From: Bradyrhizobium sp. 199
GTDB lineage: Bacteria; Pseudomonadota; Alphaproteobacteria; Rhizobiales; Xanthobacteraceae
Assembly: GCF_023073355.1 (NCBI RefSeq)
Contig: NZ_JADPJI010000009.1
Span: 101,001-165,000 of the forward strand
Direction: 5' to 3'
Length of the DNA: 64,000 nt
A program made the position numbers and the translations under genes. The notes under the pieces are model-generated. The model did no database searches. It saw nothing but the letters and a program-made list of their open reading frames with translations, and had not been told where the DNA came from. Of the stretch, positions 43,156 to 51,877 are shown piece by piece; position 1 is the stretch's first letter; each line of letters begins with the position of its first letter.

Positions 43156-43182
43156 ATTACGCCTCACCCTAAGAAAAGTTCC
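43156..43182 (-). promoter_or_regulatory. EcfG-type promoter upstream of phyR
   Basis: On the minus strand GGAAC (43182-43178) is followed after 16 bases by CGTAAT (43161-43156). The known EcfG consensus is GGAAC-N16/17-CGTT, so the -35 is perfect and the -10 near-perfect. This would give positive autoregulation of phyR. No equally good match was found on the plus strand ahead of nepR. Confidence 0.6.
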
Positions 43183-43298
43183 GTCCAAGGGGGGAACTTT
43201 TTATCGAACCTGGAATTGTGCCTAACCAGGGAACGGCTCCCGGTTGAGAAACTTCTCGAACTTACAGTAACTTAACTCGGGGAAACGTGGAACAGGTC

Positions 43299-43532
43299 AT
43301 GAAAGATCTCAAGTCTCAAGCCAGCAGAAGCACGACCCCCGGCAAGGGAGGCCTCACTCCGGAGATCCAGTCGCGGATCGGCCATCAGTTGCGCGCCATG
43401 TATGATGATGTCGTGCGACAAGGTGTTCCGGATCGGTTCGCAGAACTGATCAAGAAGCTTGATGCGCCGGGAGCGACACCCCACGTGGAAAATGAGGGCG
43501 GATCCAACGACAACAACAATGGGAGGGATTAA
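43299..43532 (+). CDS. nepR: Anti-sigma factor NepR
   Basis: 77 aa from ATG 43299; GTG 43287 is an alternative with a crowded ribosome site. The NepR core is visible: LTPEIQSRIGHQLRAMYDDV followed by VPDRFAELIKKLD, i.e. the two helices that hold EcfG. Flanks are disordered. The stop codon overlaps the ecfG start (TAATG), which couples translation and keeps the pair in balance. NepR blocks EcfG until PhyR-P binds it. Confidence 0.93.
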   Translation: MKDLKSQASRSTTPGKGGLTPEIQSRIGHQLRAMYDDVVRQGVPDRFAELIKKLDAPGATPHVENEGGSNDNNNGRD

Positions 43533-44080
43533 TGCCTCTCACCGACTCCCTGCGTAACGACATCCTGGCGGCCGTGCCCAGTCTGCGCGCGTTCGCCATT
43601 TCACTCAGCGGCAATGCGGACCGCGCCGACGATTTGGTCCAGGAGACGCTGCTCCGCGCGCTCGCCAACATCGACTCGTTCCAGCCCGGCTCCAACCTGC
43701 CGGCGTGGCTGTTCACGATCCTGCGCAACCTGTTCCGCTCCGACTATCGCAAGCGGCGGCGCGAGGTCGAGGATGCCGAAGGCAATTACGCCAAGACGCT
43801 GAAGACACAGCCCTCGCAAAACGCTCATCTCGAGTTCGAGGAGTTTCGAACGGCCCTCGACAAGCTTCCGCAGGATCAGCGTGAAGCGTTGATCCTGGTC
43901 GGCGCCTCCGGCTTCTCCTACGAGGATGCGGCCTCGATCTGCGGCTGTGCGGTCGGCACGATCAAGAGCCGCGTGAACCGCGCCCGCTCGAAGCTCGCCG
44001 CGCTGCTCTATGTCGATGGCGCCGAGGATTTCGGGCCTGACGAGACCGTGCGGGCCGTGATCGGCGGCAGCGGCGGCTGA
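43532..44080 (+). CDS. ecfG: General stress response ECF sigma factor EcfG
   Basis: 182 aa. Sigma2 (SGNADRADDLVQETLLRALA, NLPAWLFTILRNLFRSDYRK) lies at about residues 25-78. Sigma4 (LPQDQREALILVGASGFSYE, GTIKSRVNRARSKL) lies at about 112-158. This is the EcfG/ECF15 type. Directs RNA polymerase to GGAAC-N16/17-CGTT promoters in stress. Cotranscribed with nepR and opposite phyR. Confidence 0.95.
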   Translation: MPLTDSLRNDILAAVPSLRAFAISLSGNADRADDLVQETLLRALANIDSFQPGSNLPAWLFTILRNLFRSDYRKRRREVEDAEGNYAKTLKTQPSQNAHLEFEEFRTALDKLPQDQREALILVGASGFSYEDAASICGCAVGTIKSRVNRARSKLAALLYVDGAEDFGPDETVRAVIGGSGG

Positions 44081-44107
44081 CGGCCAAGGGACCGAGACGA
44101 ACGAAGA

Positions 44108-44152
44108 CGGCCGTGCCACGGCCGCCTTCGCGTGCGTCTGACGCCGAAGGCG
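44108..44152. other. Two hairpins between convergent ecfG and nitroreductase genes
   Basis: CGGCCGTG-C-CACGGCCG (44108-44124) and CGCCTTCG ... CGAAGGCG (44123-44130 with 44145-44152) are nearly touching. Neither carries a T tract. They likely mark the transcript ends of the converging genes. Confidence 0.45.
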
Positions 44153-44167
44153 GGCTACGCCGCCCGA

Positions 44168-44866
44168 TCACTCCTCGACGAAGGTCACGGTATCGGCCAC
44201 GCTCGCGCGCGAGGTGCGGTAGCTGTTGACCTTGTGGGCGTGGTCGGCATAGCCGAATGAGATGCCGCAGACGATGCGGCGATCGTCCGGCAGGTTGAAG
44301 TGGCGGCGGATCAGGCCGGAATGCCGCGCCAGCGCTGCCTGCGGAATCGTGCCGAGCCCGAGCGCCTGCGCGGCCAGCATAAAATTGCTGACATAGGCGC
44401 CGCAATCGATCGCACCGTAAATGCCGAGCGGCTCGTTGGTGTGGATGATCGCGACATGCGGCGCGCCGAAGAAATTGTAGTTCTCCAGCGCCTGCTTGGC
44501 GTAGGCGCTTCTGTCACCGCGGGCGATGCCGAGCGTGTTGTAGAGCTGAAAACCGCTCTCGCGGCGGCGCTCCAGATACACCCCGACATATTCGCGCGGC
44601 GGCGTGAAATCGTAGTCGTCGCCGAGACCGCCCGCGGCCTCCTTGTAGATCGCCTGGCGAAAGCGCTCCTTGGCCGCGCCGCTGGCGATGACGACCTGCC
44701 AGGGCTGGCTGTTGCACCATGAGGCCGTGCGCTGCGCGGTGGTCAGCACATGCTCAATCGTTGCGCGGTCGACCTCCTTGGGCAGGAAGGCGCGCACCGA
44801 ATAACGCTCGTTGAGGAGCTCTTCGAGCACGCCGATGCGATCGTTTTGTTTGACTGTAGCGTCCAT
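44168..44866 (-). CDS. Nitroreductase family protein
   Basis: 232 aa. The FMN-binding pattern of the family is present: ERYSVRAFLPKEV near residues 20-32, TASWCNSQPWQVV near 47-59, and a C-terminal ALGLGTIPQAALARH and GISFGYAD. It is of the NfnB-like NAD(P)H-dependent, homodimeric type. It probably reduces nitroaromatics or quinones; the physiological substrate is not evident. Followed on the same strand, across a repeat, by the acyl-CoA catabolic cluster. Confidence 0.9.
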   Translation of the reverse strand: MDATVKQNDRIGVLEELLNERYSVRAFLPKEVDRATIEHVLTTAQRTASWCNSQPWQVVIASGAAKERFRQAIYKEAAGGLGDDYDFTPPREYVGVYLERRRESGFQLYNTLGIARGDRSAYAKQALENYNFFGAPHVAIIHTNEPLGIYGAIDCGAYVSNFMLAAQALGLGTIPQAALARHSGLIRRHFNLPDDRRIVCGISFGYADHAHKVNSYRTSRASVADTVTFVEE

Positions 44867-44884
44867 GGATCAGCTCGCGCTCTT

Positions 44885-44982
44885 CGTAGGGTAGGCAAAG
44901 GCGCATCGCGCCGTGCCGACCAACAGACTTACCCCGATGCATCTGGATGTGGTGGGCACGTCTCGCTTTGCCCACCCTACGC
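44885..44982. repeat. Interspersed repeat, CGTAGGGTGGGCAAAG family, copy 2
   Basis: Starts CGTAGGGTAGGCAAAGGCGC and ends CTTTGCCCACCCTACG. The ends are inverted copies of each other and match the copies at 28452, 46272 and 63329. Located between the first acyl-CoA dehydrogenase and the nitroreductase. Confidence 0.78.
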
Positions 44983-45001
44983 GATACAGCGAGAGGTGAG
45001 A

Positions 45002-46246
45002 TCACCGCCCCTTGGTCGGGATCTTGTTGTACGGCACGTCCTTGTCGACCCGGATGTCGCCCGGCAATCCCAGCACGCGCTCAGCGATGATGTTGCGCAG
45101 GATCTCGTCGGTGCCGCCGGCGATGCGCATCGAGGGCGAGGACAGCAGCATCTGCTGGAATTGCCCCTGCACGGTCTCCTCGTCGCTGCCTGTGAGCACA
45201 CCGGCCGCGCCCTGCAGGTCCATCGCGTAGGTTGCAATGTCCTGGAGCATCATGCCCGACACCAGCTTGCCGATCGAGTTCTCCGGGCCCGGCCGCTCGC
45301 CCTTCGACAGCGCCGAGATGGTGCGGTAGCTGGTGTATTTCAGCCCGTTCGATTTCGCCGCCCAGCTCGCAAGCTTCGAGCGCACGGCGGGATCGTCGAT
45401 GGCAAGCCCGTCCTCCAGCATCAGGTTGGAGCAGAACTCGAACATCTCAGGCACGCCGGTCGCAAGCCGCGAGCCGATCGACATGCGCTCGTTCATCAGC
45501 GTGGTCAGCGAGACGCTCCAGCCCTCGCCGACGGCGCCGAGGCGTTGGGTATCGGGGATCACGACATCGGTGAAATAGACCTCGTTGAACTCCTGCATGC
45601 CATTGGCCTGCTTGATCGGACGGACCTCCACGCCCGGGCTCTTCATGTCCAGGAAGAACATGGTGAGGCCCTTGTGCTTGGGCACATTCGGATCGGTGCG
45701 CGCGATCAGGAGGCCGTAGTCGGAGTAATGCGCGCCCGAGGTCCATATCTTCTGGCCGTTGACGACCCAATTGTCGCCCTTCTTCTCCGCGCGGGTGCGC
45801 AAGCCCGCAACGTCCGAGCCGGCGGACGGCTCGGAGAACAGCTGGCACCAGATCTCCTCGCCCGAGGCGAGCTTCGGCAGATACCGGCGCTTGGCATCCT
45901 CGGTGCCGAAAGCCATCACGGTCGGACCGCACATGCCCTCGCCGATCTGGAACGGCTGCGTCAGCTTGCCGTAGACGCCCTCCTCCTGCTGCCAGATCAC
46001 CCGCTCGATCGGCGTGGCGCCGCGGCCGCCATATTCCCTAGGCCAGTGCAGGCAGGCCCAGCCGCCCTCGGCCTTCTTCTTCTGCCACGCCTTGCCGACA
46101 TCAACGATGTCGTGCTGGGCGAGCCGGATCCGGCCAAGCGAGGACTTTGACAGCTCGGCCTCGAGCTCCTTTGGCGCATGGGCCTCGACCCATTTGCGCG
46201 CGGTCTCGCGGAATGCGGCTTCCTGCGGGGTGTCGTCGAAATTCAT
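45002..46246 (-). CDS. Acyl-CoA dehydrogenase (FadE type), paralogue A
   Basis: 414 aa from ATG 46246; an upstream in-frame start lies inside a repeat and is discarded. FAD-binding segments (WCQLFSEPSAGSDVAGL and WTSGAHYSDYG) are present. The segment that carries the catalytic Glu in medium-chain enzymes reads IAGGTDEI, i.e. with Gly. Mycobacterial heteromeric FadE subunits have a similar layout, so it may pair with another subunit. The adjacent gene is a close paralogue of the same length, and a third, different ACAD follows upstream. Probable role in oxidation of an aromatic side-chain or branched acyl-CoA. Confidence 0.9.
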   Translation of the reverse strand: MNFDDTPQEAAFRETARKWVEAHAPKELEAELSKSSLGRIRLAQHDIVDVGKAWQKKKAEGGWACLHWPREYGGRGATPIERVIWQQEEGVYGKLTQPFQIGEGMCGPTVMAFGTEDAKRRYLPKLASGEEIWCQLFSEPSAGSDVAGLRTRAEKKGDNWVVNGQKIWTSGAHYSDYGLLIARTDPNVPKHKGLTMFFLDMKSPGVEVRPIKQANGMQEFNEVYFTDVVIPDTQRLGAVGEGWSVSLTTLMNERMSIGSRLATGVPEMFEFCSNLMLEDGLAIDDPAVRSKLASWAAKSNGLKYTSYRTISALSKGERPGPENSIGKLVSGMMLQDIATYAMDLQGAAGVLTGSDEETVQGQFQQMLLSSPSMRIAGGTDEILRNIIAERVLGLPGDIRVDKDVPYNKIPTKGR

Positions 46247-46271
46247 GGCGGACCTCAATCCTTGCTCGGTG

Positions 46272-46362
46272 CGTAGGGTGGGCAAAGCGAAACGTGCCCA
46301 CCACCTTTCGTTCTCGACGGAGTTGGTGGGCATGGCGCGCTCCGCGCCTTTACCCACCTACG
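46272..46362. repeat. Interspersed repeat, CGTAGGGTGGGCAAAG family, copy 3
   Basis: CGTAGGGTGGGCAAAGCGAA at the left end and TTTACCCACCTACG at the right are inverted copies. It separates the two tandem ACAD paralogues, so the duplication or a later insertion occurred around it. Confidence 0.78.
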
Positions 46363-46365
46363 ATT

Positions 46366-47610
46366 CTAACCTCTCCCCTTCGTCGGGATCTTGTTGAACG
46401 GCACGTCCTTGTCGACACGGATATCGCCGGGCAGACCCAGCACCCGCTCGGCGATGATGTTGCGCATGATCTCGTCAGTGCCGCCCTCGACGCGAGTGCC
46501 GGGCGCGCGCAGCAGCATCGCCTGGAAGCGGCCGGCGAGTTCGGCATCCTCGCCGCTGATCACGCCGCTCGCACTCTGTAAGTCCAACGCATAAGTCGCG
46601 ACGTCCTGAATCATCGAGCCTGCGACCAGCTTGCCGATGGAATTCTCCGGCCCCGGCCGCTCGCCCTTCGACAACGCCGAGATCGCGCGCATGCTGGTGT
46701 ATTTCAAGCCGCTCGCCTTCACCGCCCAGTTGGCGAGCTTCGAGCGCACCGCGCGGTCCTCGATCGCGGGGCCGTCGTCGAGCATCAGGCTGGAGCAGTA
46801 CTCGAACAATTCAGGGAAACCGGTCGAGACGGCCGCGCCGATCGCGCTGCGCTCGTTCATCAGCGTGGTCAGCGACACATTCCAGCCGTCTCCGACCTCG
46901 CCGAGGCGCTGATGGTCGGGAATGCGGACATTGGTAAAATAGACCTCGTTGAAATCCGAGGCTCCGCTCGCCTGCTTGATCGGTCGCACCTCGACGCCCG
47001 AGCTCTTCATGTCCAGGAAGAACATGGTGAGGCCCTTGTGCTTGGGCACGGTTGGATCGGTGCGGGTGAGCAGAATACCGTAATCGGAATAATGCGCGCC
47101 CGAGGTCCAGATCTTCTGCCCGTTGATCACCCAGTCGTCGCCCTCCTTCTCGGCGCGCGTACGCAAGCCCGCGACGTCCGAGCCGCCGGCCGGCTCCGAA
47201 AAAAGCTGGCACCACACCTTCTCGCCTGATGCGAGCGGCGGCAGATAGCTGCGCTTATGCTCCTCGCGCGCGAACGCCATCATGGTTGGTCCGCACATGC
47301 CGTGGCCGATGATGAACATCCGTGACAGCTGCCCGAACGGCCCTTCTTCCTGCGACCAGATCACGCGCTCGATCGGCGACGATCCGCGGCCGCCATATTC
47401 CCTGGGCCAGTGCAGGCAGGCCCAGCCGGCATCGGCCTTCTTCTTCTGCCAGGCCTTTGCGACCTTAAGGATGTCAGCGTTCTTGAGCGCGGTGCGGCCG
47501 AGCGAGGATTTGCGCAGCTCCTCCTCGTACTTCTTGGGCGCATTGGCGCTGATCCAGGCGCGCGCGGTGGCGCGGAATTCGGCTTCCTGCGGGGTGTCGT
47601 CGAAGTTCAT
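46366..47610 (-). CDS. Acyl-CoA dehydrogenase (FadE type), paralogue B
   Basis: 414 aa from ATG 47610. It shares with paralogue A the start MNFDDTPQEA, WACLHWPREYGGRG, WTSGAHYSDYG and the ending DKDVPFNKIPTKGRG. It also has Gly in the position that bears the base in other ACADs (VEGGTDEI). The pair arose by tandem duplication. FAD site intact. It may use a slightly different substrate; which is not predictable. Confidence 0.9.
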   Translation of the reverse strand: MNFDDTPQEAEFRATARAWISANAPKKYEEELRKSSLGRTALKNADILKVAKAWQKKKADAGWACLHWPREYGGRGSSPIERVIWSQEEGPFGQLSRMFIIGHGMCGPTMMAFAREEHKRSYLPPLASGEKVWCQLFSEPAGGSDVAGLRTRAEKEGDDWVINGQKIWTSGAHYSDYGILLTRTDPTVPKHKGLTMFFLDMKSSGVEVRPIKQASGASDFNEVYFTNVRIPDHQRLGEVGDGWNVSLTTLMNERSAIGAAVSTGFPELFEYCSSLMLDDGPAIEDRAVRSKLANWAVKASGLKYTSMRAISALSKGERPGPENSIGKLVAGSMIQDVATYALDLQSASGVISGEDAELAGRFQAMLLRAPGTRVEGGTDEIMRNIIAERVLGLPGDIRVDKDVPFNKIPTKGRG

Positions 47611-47626
47611 CTTTGCTCTCTCTCTC

Positions 47627-47726
47627 GTCATTCCGGGGCGATGCGAAGCATCGAACCCGGAATCCAGAGGTTACCGACTCAGATCGAGATTTCCGGGTTC
47701 GGCGCTACGTGCCGCCCCCGAATGAC
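47627..47726. repeat. Interspersed palindromic repeat, GTCATTCCGGGGC family, second copy
   Basis: Begins GTCATTCCGGGGCGATGCGA and ends CCCCGAATGAC, matching the copy at 23823-23898. It lies between paralogue B and the third ACAD, so their cotranscription would cross this structured element. Confidence 0.75.
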
Positions 47727-47727
47727 G

Positions 47728-48855
47728 TCACGCCGCGTTCTTCTTGCGCATGCGGTCGATCAACCGGTCTTCCCAATAGGACAGGCTACCGAGCCCGAGC
47801 GCCATGGCGTTGGCGCGGCGATAGTACATGTGGCAGTCGAACTCCCAGGTGAAGCCCATGCCGCCGTGGACCTGGATGTTGTTCTTGGCGCAATGCTGGA
47901 ACGCCTGCGTCGCGCTGATACGCGCGGCGGCGGCAGCCTCCGGCAACTCGGCCGCGTTGGTCGAGAGCGCCCAGGCGCCGTAATAGCTGTTGGAACGCGC
48001 CAGCGTCGCCGAGACATACATATCGGCCAGCATATGCTTGACCGCCTGGAACGAGCCGATCTGGCGGCCGAAGGCGATGCGATCGAGCGCGTAGTCGCGG
48101 CCCATCTCCAGCGCGCGATCGGAGCCGCCGACCTGCTCGAAAGCGCACAGCACCGCGGCGCGGTCGAGCACCTGGGTGAGGATGCTCCAGCCTTCGCCGG
48201 CAGCTCCTAGCGGCTCGGCCTTGCAGTCTTTGAAAGTGATCTCGGCCTGCCCGCGGGTCGGATCGAGATTGGTGAGGCTCTTCACTTCGACGCCACCCGC
48301 TTTGAGGTCAACCAGGAACAACGAAACATCGCTCTCGCGCCCGCTCGATCCGGTGCGCGCGGCGACTACCGCGAAATCGGCGATGGCACCATCGGCGACC
48401 GGCTTCTTGACGCCGTTGAGCACACCGTTGGTAGCTGTCAGCTTGATGGTCTTCGGCGACGGATTGCCCTTGCCCTCGAACAGAGCCAGCGTGCCGATCG
48501 CCTCGCCCGAGGCGATCGCGGGCAGCCATTTCTTCTTCTGGGCGTCGCTACCCGCGATCAGCAGCGCTTCGGCAGCAAGATAAACGGTCGAGGAGAACGG
48601 CACCGGTGCATTCGCCCGCCCCATCTCTTCTGCGATCACGCAGAGCTCGAGATGGCCGGCACCGGCGCCGCCGAACTCTTCCGGAATCGCGACGCCGAGA
48701 AAACCCATTCCGGCGAGGCCCTTCCACAGCTCCTTGTCATAAGGCGCCTTGCCGTCGAGCACGACGCGCACAGCCTTCGGCGAGCACTTTTCCGCAAGGA
48801 ATTTGCGCGCTTGGTCGCGGAGCTGTTTCTGGTCGTCGGAGAAATCGAAGTTCAT
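47728..48855 (-). CDS. Acyl-CoA dehydrogenase, smaller type
   Basis: 375 aa. N-terminus MNFDFSDDQKQLRDQARKFL and a C-terminal VHGGMGFTWEFDCHMYYRR are typical of the second subunit of heteromeric ACADs (as in FadE27/28-like proteins), which usually lacks the catalytic Glu. This supports an alpha2beta2 complex with paralogue A or B. FAD-contact segments are less complete than in the larger proteins. Part of the acyl-CoA cluster. Partner choice is inference. Confidence 0.88.
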   Translation of the reverse strand: MNFDFSDDQKQLRDQARKFLAEKCSPKAVRVVLDGKAPYDKELWKGLAGMGFLGVAIPEEFGGAGAGHLELCVIAEEMGRANAPVPFSSTVYLAAEALLIAGSDAQKKKWLPAIASGEAIGTLALFEGKGNPSPKTIKLTATNGVLNGVKKPVADGAIADFAVVAARTGSSGRESDVSLFLVDLKAGGVEVKSLTNLDPTRGQAEITFKDCKAEPLGAAGEGWSILTQVLDRAAVLCAFEQVGGSDRALEMGRDYALDRIAFGRQIGSFQAVKHMLADMYVSATLARSNSYYGAWALSTNAAELPEAAAAARISATQAFQHCAKNNIQVHGGMGFTWEFDCHMYYRRANAMALGLGSLSYWEDRLIDRMRKKNAA

Positions 48856-48883
48856 GGCGGGCTACCTTGTTATTGCTGTTCTG

Positions 48884-48966
48884 CAGGAATGGGTGGAGCG
48901 AAGCGATTACCCATCGATTGTCTGACGAAAGGCGATGGGTTTCGCTACGCTCTACCCATCCTACGG
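48884..48966. repeat. Interspersed repeat with inverted GATGGGTnnnGCGNAGC ends
   Basis: Starts CAGGAATGGGTGGAGCGAAG and ends CGCTACGCTCTACCCATCC, with a further ATTACCCATCG/CGATGGGTTTCG pair inside. Intergenic between the third ACAD and the ligase. A Bradyrhizobium-type non-coding repeat. Confidence 0.7.
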
Positions 48967-48969
48967 TGG

Positions 48970-50841
48970 TCATCTCAGCACGATCACGTCCTCATCCGGC
49001 TGATCCGCATAGAGCCGGTCCACCAGCGCGGCGCGGCGCTCGAGGCCGGCACGCTGGTTAATGTAGCCCTTGTCGGTGAGCTCGTTGCCGTCGATCGAAG
49101 GCGGCTCGACCATCAGCATCGCGCGCGCGATGATGCGGCTGCTCGCGCCCTCGCATTCCCGGTTGTGCGCTTCCAGGCCGCGGCGGAAGCAGGCGATCAC
49201 CTTGGGTTGCTTCACGGCATCGGCAAAACTCAGATCGGGATTGCCGACCAGCTGCCGGCAGGCGTGCAAGTTCGGCCAGGCCAGCAGGCCGATGAACGGG
49301 CGGTCCTGCCCCGCCACGAGCGCATCGTGCACGACAGGCGTCGCTGCGGCGATCGTATCGGTGCGGAGCGAGCCGACATGCACGAACGTTCCGGTGGTGA
49401 GCTTGAAGTCCTCGACGACGCGACCCGCAAAGATGATGCCCTTCACCGGATCGGAATCATCGACGAAAATGCCGGCGTCACCGATGCAGTAGAAGCCTTC
49501 CTCGTCGAACATCTTCTGCGTGAGCTCAGGCTGGCCGAAATAGCCGGGCGTGACGTTGACGCCGCGCAGGCGCAATTCGTATTTCGAGCCACACGGCACC
49601 ATCTTCAATTCGACACCGGGGAACGGCAGGCCGATCAGGCCGACGCGCTCGGTGTCCCAATAGGTGCCGGTCGAGGTCGGCGCGGTCTCGGTCGAGCCCC
49701 AGCCGGTGTAGAACACGATGCGCTCGCCGGTGGTCTTCACGGCGAGGGTCTGCATGCGGTCATAGAGATCGTCAGGCAGGCGCGCGCCGCCATAGGCCAT
49801 GATCGAGAGATTCTTGAAGAAGGAGCGGCAGAGCGCGTCGTCCTTCTCCATCGCCGCCGCCAGCGCGGCGTAGCCCGCCGGCACGTTGGCGTAATAGGTC
49901 GGCGAGATCTCGCGCAAGTTTCGCAACGTCTCCTCGAACTGGCCCGGCATCGGCCGGCCGTCGTCGATATAGAGCGTGCCGCCATCGACCAGGATCGGAT
50001 GGAACGCGGCATTGCCGCCCATGGTGTGGTTCCAGGGCATCCAGTCCAGCATGGTCGAGATCGGCCCGCTGGGATCGCGCGGCCGCACCTGCATCATCAT
50101 CGCCGCATTGGCGCACATCATCTCTTGCGTGTTGATGACGGCCTTGGGCATCCCGGTCGAGCCGGACGTGAACAACAGCTTGCCGACGGTCTGCGGCGTG
50201 ATTTTTGCGATGGAGGCATCGACATCGGCGGTCACGACCGTTGCCGCGAGCTCCGCAAAGCTGACGCTCTCGATGCCCTCGCAAGGACGCGCGACGTGAA
50301 CTACGGTGACGCCGCTGAGATCAAGCGCGCTCAAGGCCTTCTCGAACAGCGGGCCGTCCTGCACCATCACCACGGCCGGCTTGATCAGGTCGAACAGGTA
50401 CTTCAGCTTGACGTGATCGTGGCTCATCAGAGAATAGGCCGGTGACACCGGAGCCGCGGGGACGCGTGCCTGCATCGCGGCCTGCGTCATCAGCGCATGC
50501 TCGATCGAGTTGCCGGAGAGGATCGCAACGGGGCGACCGTCGAGTCCGAGATTGAGCAGACTCTGCGTCAGAGCATCCACGGTGCGCTTGGCTTCGCCAT
50601 AGGATACCTTGCGCCATTTGCGGCTCGCTCCGCCGCGCTGGGCAAGCCAGGTGCGTTCCGGCGCTTCCTTCGCCCACTTCGCCAGCGAGGCTGGAATGTG
50701 CTTCTCGTAGGCTTGCAACGGAATGCGCGACTTCAGCACCACCGTGCCGTCGGCTCGCCGCTCGACGTCGATGTCGCGTGGTAGCCACTCGATCTTGCGA
50801 AAGGCGGGCTTCGTCATCACAGCCGCCGCACTTCCACTCAT
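48970..50841 (-). CDS. Feruloyl-CoA synthase-like acyl-CoA ligase
   Basis: 623 aa from ATG 50841, with GGGAG upstream. AMP-binding segments LLFTSGSTGMPKAVINTQEM, WMPWNHTMGGN and GWGSTETAPTSTGTYWDTER match feruloyl-CoA synthases, which activate ferulate and related hydroxycinnamates; chain-length type ligases differ here. The C-terminal domain (LAWPNLHACRQLVGNPDLSF and DKGYINQR) is likewise of this group. Expected substrates are plant phenylpropanoids. Neighbouring hydratase, ACADs, SDR and thiolase suit beta-oxidative side-chain shortening. Confidence 0.87.
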   Translation of the reverse strand: MSGSAAAVMTKPAFRKIEWLPRDIDVERRADGTVVLKSRIPLQAYEKHIPASLAKWAKEAPERTWLAQRGGASRKWRKVSYGEAKRTVDALTQSLLNLGLDGRPVAILSGNSIEHALMTQAAMQARVPAAPVSPAYSLMSHDHVKLKYLFDLIKPAVVMVQDGPLFEKALSALDLSGVTVVHVARPCEGIESVSFAELAATVVTADVDASIAKITPQTVGKLLFTSGSTGMPKAVINTQEMMCANAAMMMQVRPRDPSGPISTMLDWMPWNHTMGGNAAFHPILVDGGTLYIDDGRPMPGQFEETLRNLREISPTYYANVPAGYAALAAAMEKDDALCRSFFKNLSIMAYGGARLPDDLYDRMQTLAVKTTGERIVFYTGWGSTETAPTSTGTYWDTERVGLIGLPFPGVELKMVPCGSKYELRLRGVNVTPGYFGQPELTQKMFDEEGFYCIGDAGIFVDDSDPVKGIIFAGRVVEDFKLTTGTFVHVGSLRTDTIAAATPVVHDALVAGQDRPFIGLLAWPNLHACRQLVGNPDLSFADAVKQPKVIACFRRGLEAHNRECEGASSRIIARAMLMVEPPSIDGNELTDKGYINQRAGLERRAALVDRLYADQPDEDVIVLR

Positions 50842-50884
50842 TTTGCGTCTCCCGGAATTATCGTCCTTTGCGGATCGTTCTGGT

Positions 50885-51691
50885 TCAGCGCTTGATATAG
50901 ACAGGCTTTCGCTTCTCAAGGAAGGCCCTGATGCCTTCCGAAAATTCCTCGGAACGGCTGCACAGGACCTGGTTGCGATCCTCGATTGCGATCACGGCTT
51001 CCAGCGATCCGGCATCGACGCTCATGTTGAGACATTCCTTGGACAGGCGCAGGCCCACGGGTGAAGCCGTCATCATCGCGTCGACATAGAACTCGGCCGC
51101 ATCATCTAGCTTGTCCTCGTCCACGACATCGGAGACGAGGCCGACCGCCAGCGCCCGCTCGGCGCCGATGAAGCGTCCGGTGAGGATCAGCTCCGATGCG
51201 ACGGAGACGCCGACGAGGCGCGGCAAGAAATAGCTGGTGCCGATGTCGCAGCCGCCAAGGCCGAGCTTGATGAAGGCGCAGTTCATCCGCGCCGATTTCG
51301 TCGCGATACGGATGTCGGAGGCCAGCGCCAGCGCAAAGCCGCCGCCGGCCGCGGCGCCCTGCACCAGCGCGAGGATCGGCTGCGGGCAGCGCCGCATCAG
51401 CATCACGATGTCGGCAATGCGGCGCTGCGAATCCAGCGACTCCGTGACGCCGGGTGGCTCCTGCTGTCCGGCACGCCGGGCCATCGCGGCCTTGAGATCA
51501 AGGCCCGCGCAGAAATTCCTGCCGGCGCCCTTAAGCACGACGACCCGCGTGTCGCGGTTGCGCTGCAGCCCCTGAAAGTAGGTATTGAGCGCGTCGATCA
51601 GCGCGGGATCGAGCGCGTTGAGGCTGTCAGGGCGATTGAGCGTCACAGTGTCGACGCCGTCATTGTGCTCGATCAGCAACGGTTGGGACAT
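50885..51691 (-). CDS. Enoyl-CoA hydratase/isomerase family protein
   Basis: 268 aa. Crotonase-fold segments: NRPDSLNALDPALIDAL, a CoA/oxyanion loop GAGRNFCAGLDLKA, and ALVQGAAAGGGFALALASD. In the catalytic region KLGLGGCDIGTSYFLPRLVG the first Glu of classical hydratase is not at its place, while the later Glu (SELILTG) is. This variant is common in ECH-like enzymes of aromatic and fatty acid routes. Its start is convergent with nothing. It precedes the ligase by 43 bp on the same strand. Confidence 0.86.
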   Translation of the reverse strand: MSQPLLIEHNDGVDTVTLNRPDSLNALDPALIDALNTYFQGLQRNRDTRVVVLKGAGRNFCAGLDLKAAMARRAGQQEPPGVTESLDSQRRIADIVMLMRRCPQPILALVQGAAAGGGFALALASDIRIATKSARMNCAFIKLGLGGCDIGTSYFLPRLVGVSVASELILTGRFIGAERALAVGLVSDVVDEDKLDDAAEFYVDAMMTASPVGLRLSKECLNMSVDAGSLEAVIAIEDRNQVLCSRSEEFSEGIRAFLEKRKPVYIKR

Positions 51692-51733
51692 GAGGCGCCT
51701 CGTGCTTACCGCCGATCGCGGTGCCGATTACTG

Positions 51734-51865
51734 CGCCCTCTCCCCTTGTGGGAGAGGGCATGTACGCTGTGAGGCCAGAGTTCACTTGGGTGAGGGGTCT
51801 GTCTCCGCGGGCGCAGACCCCTCATCCGGCGCTTCGCGCCACCTTCTCCCACACCGGGAGAAGGG
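51734..51865. repeat. Interspersed repeat of several nested inverted repeats (GCCCTCTCCCCTTGTGGGAG type)
   Basis: Starts GCCCTCTCCCCTTGTGGGAG, which is itself a hairpin, and ends CTTCTCCCACACCGGGAGAA, its near-inverse. Inside, GGGTGAGGGG / CCCCTCATC give another pair. The type recurs in rhizobial intergenic regions. It separates the enoyl-CoA hydratase from the SDR. Confidence 0.75.
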
Positions 51866-51877
51866 AAGAGCCGCACC

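Noticed and set aside
43187..43240. GGAAC at 43193 and at 43230 on the plus strand as EcfG promoters for nepR
   Set aside because: No CGTT-like -10 lies 16-17 bases downstream of either.
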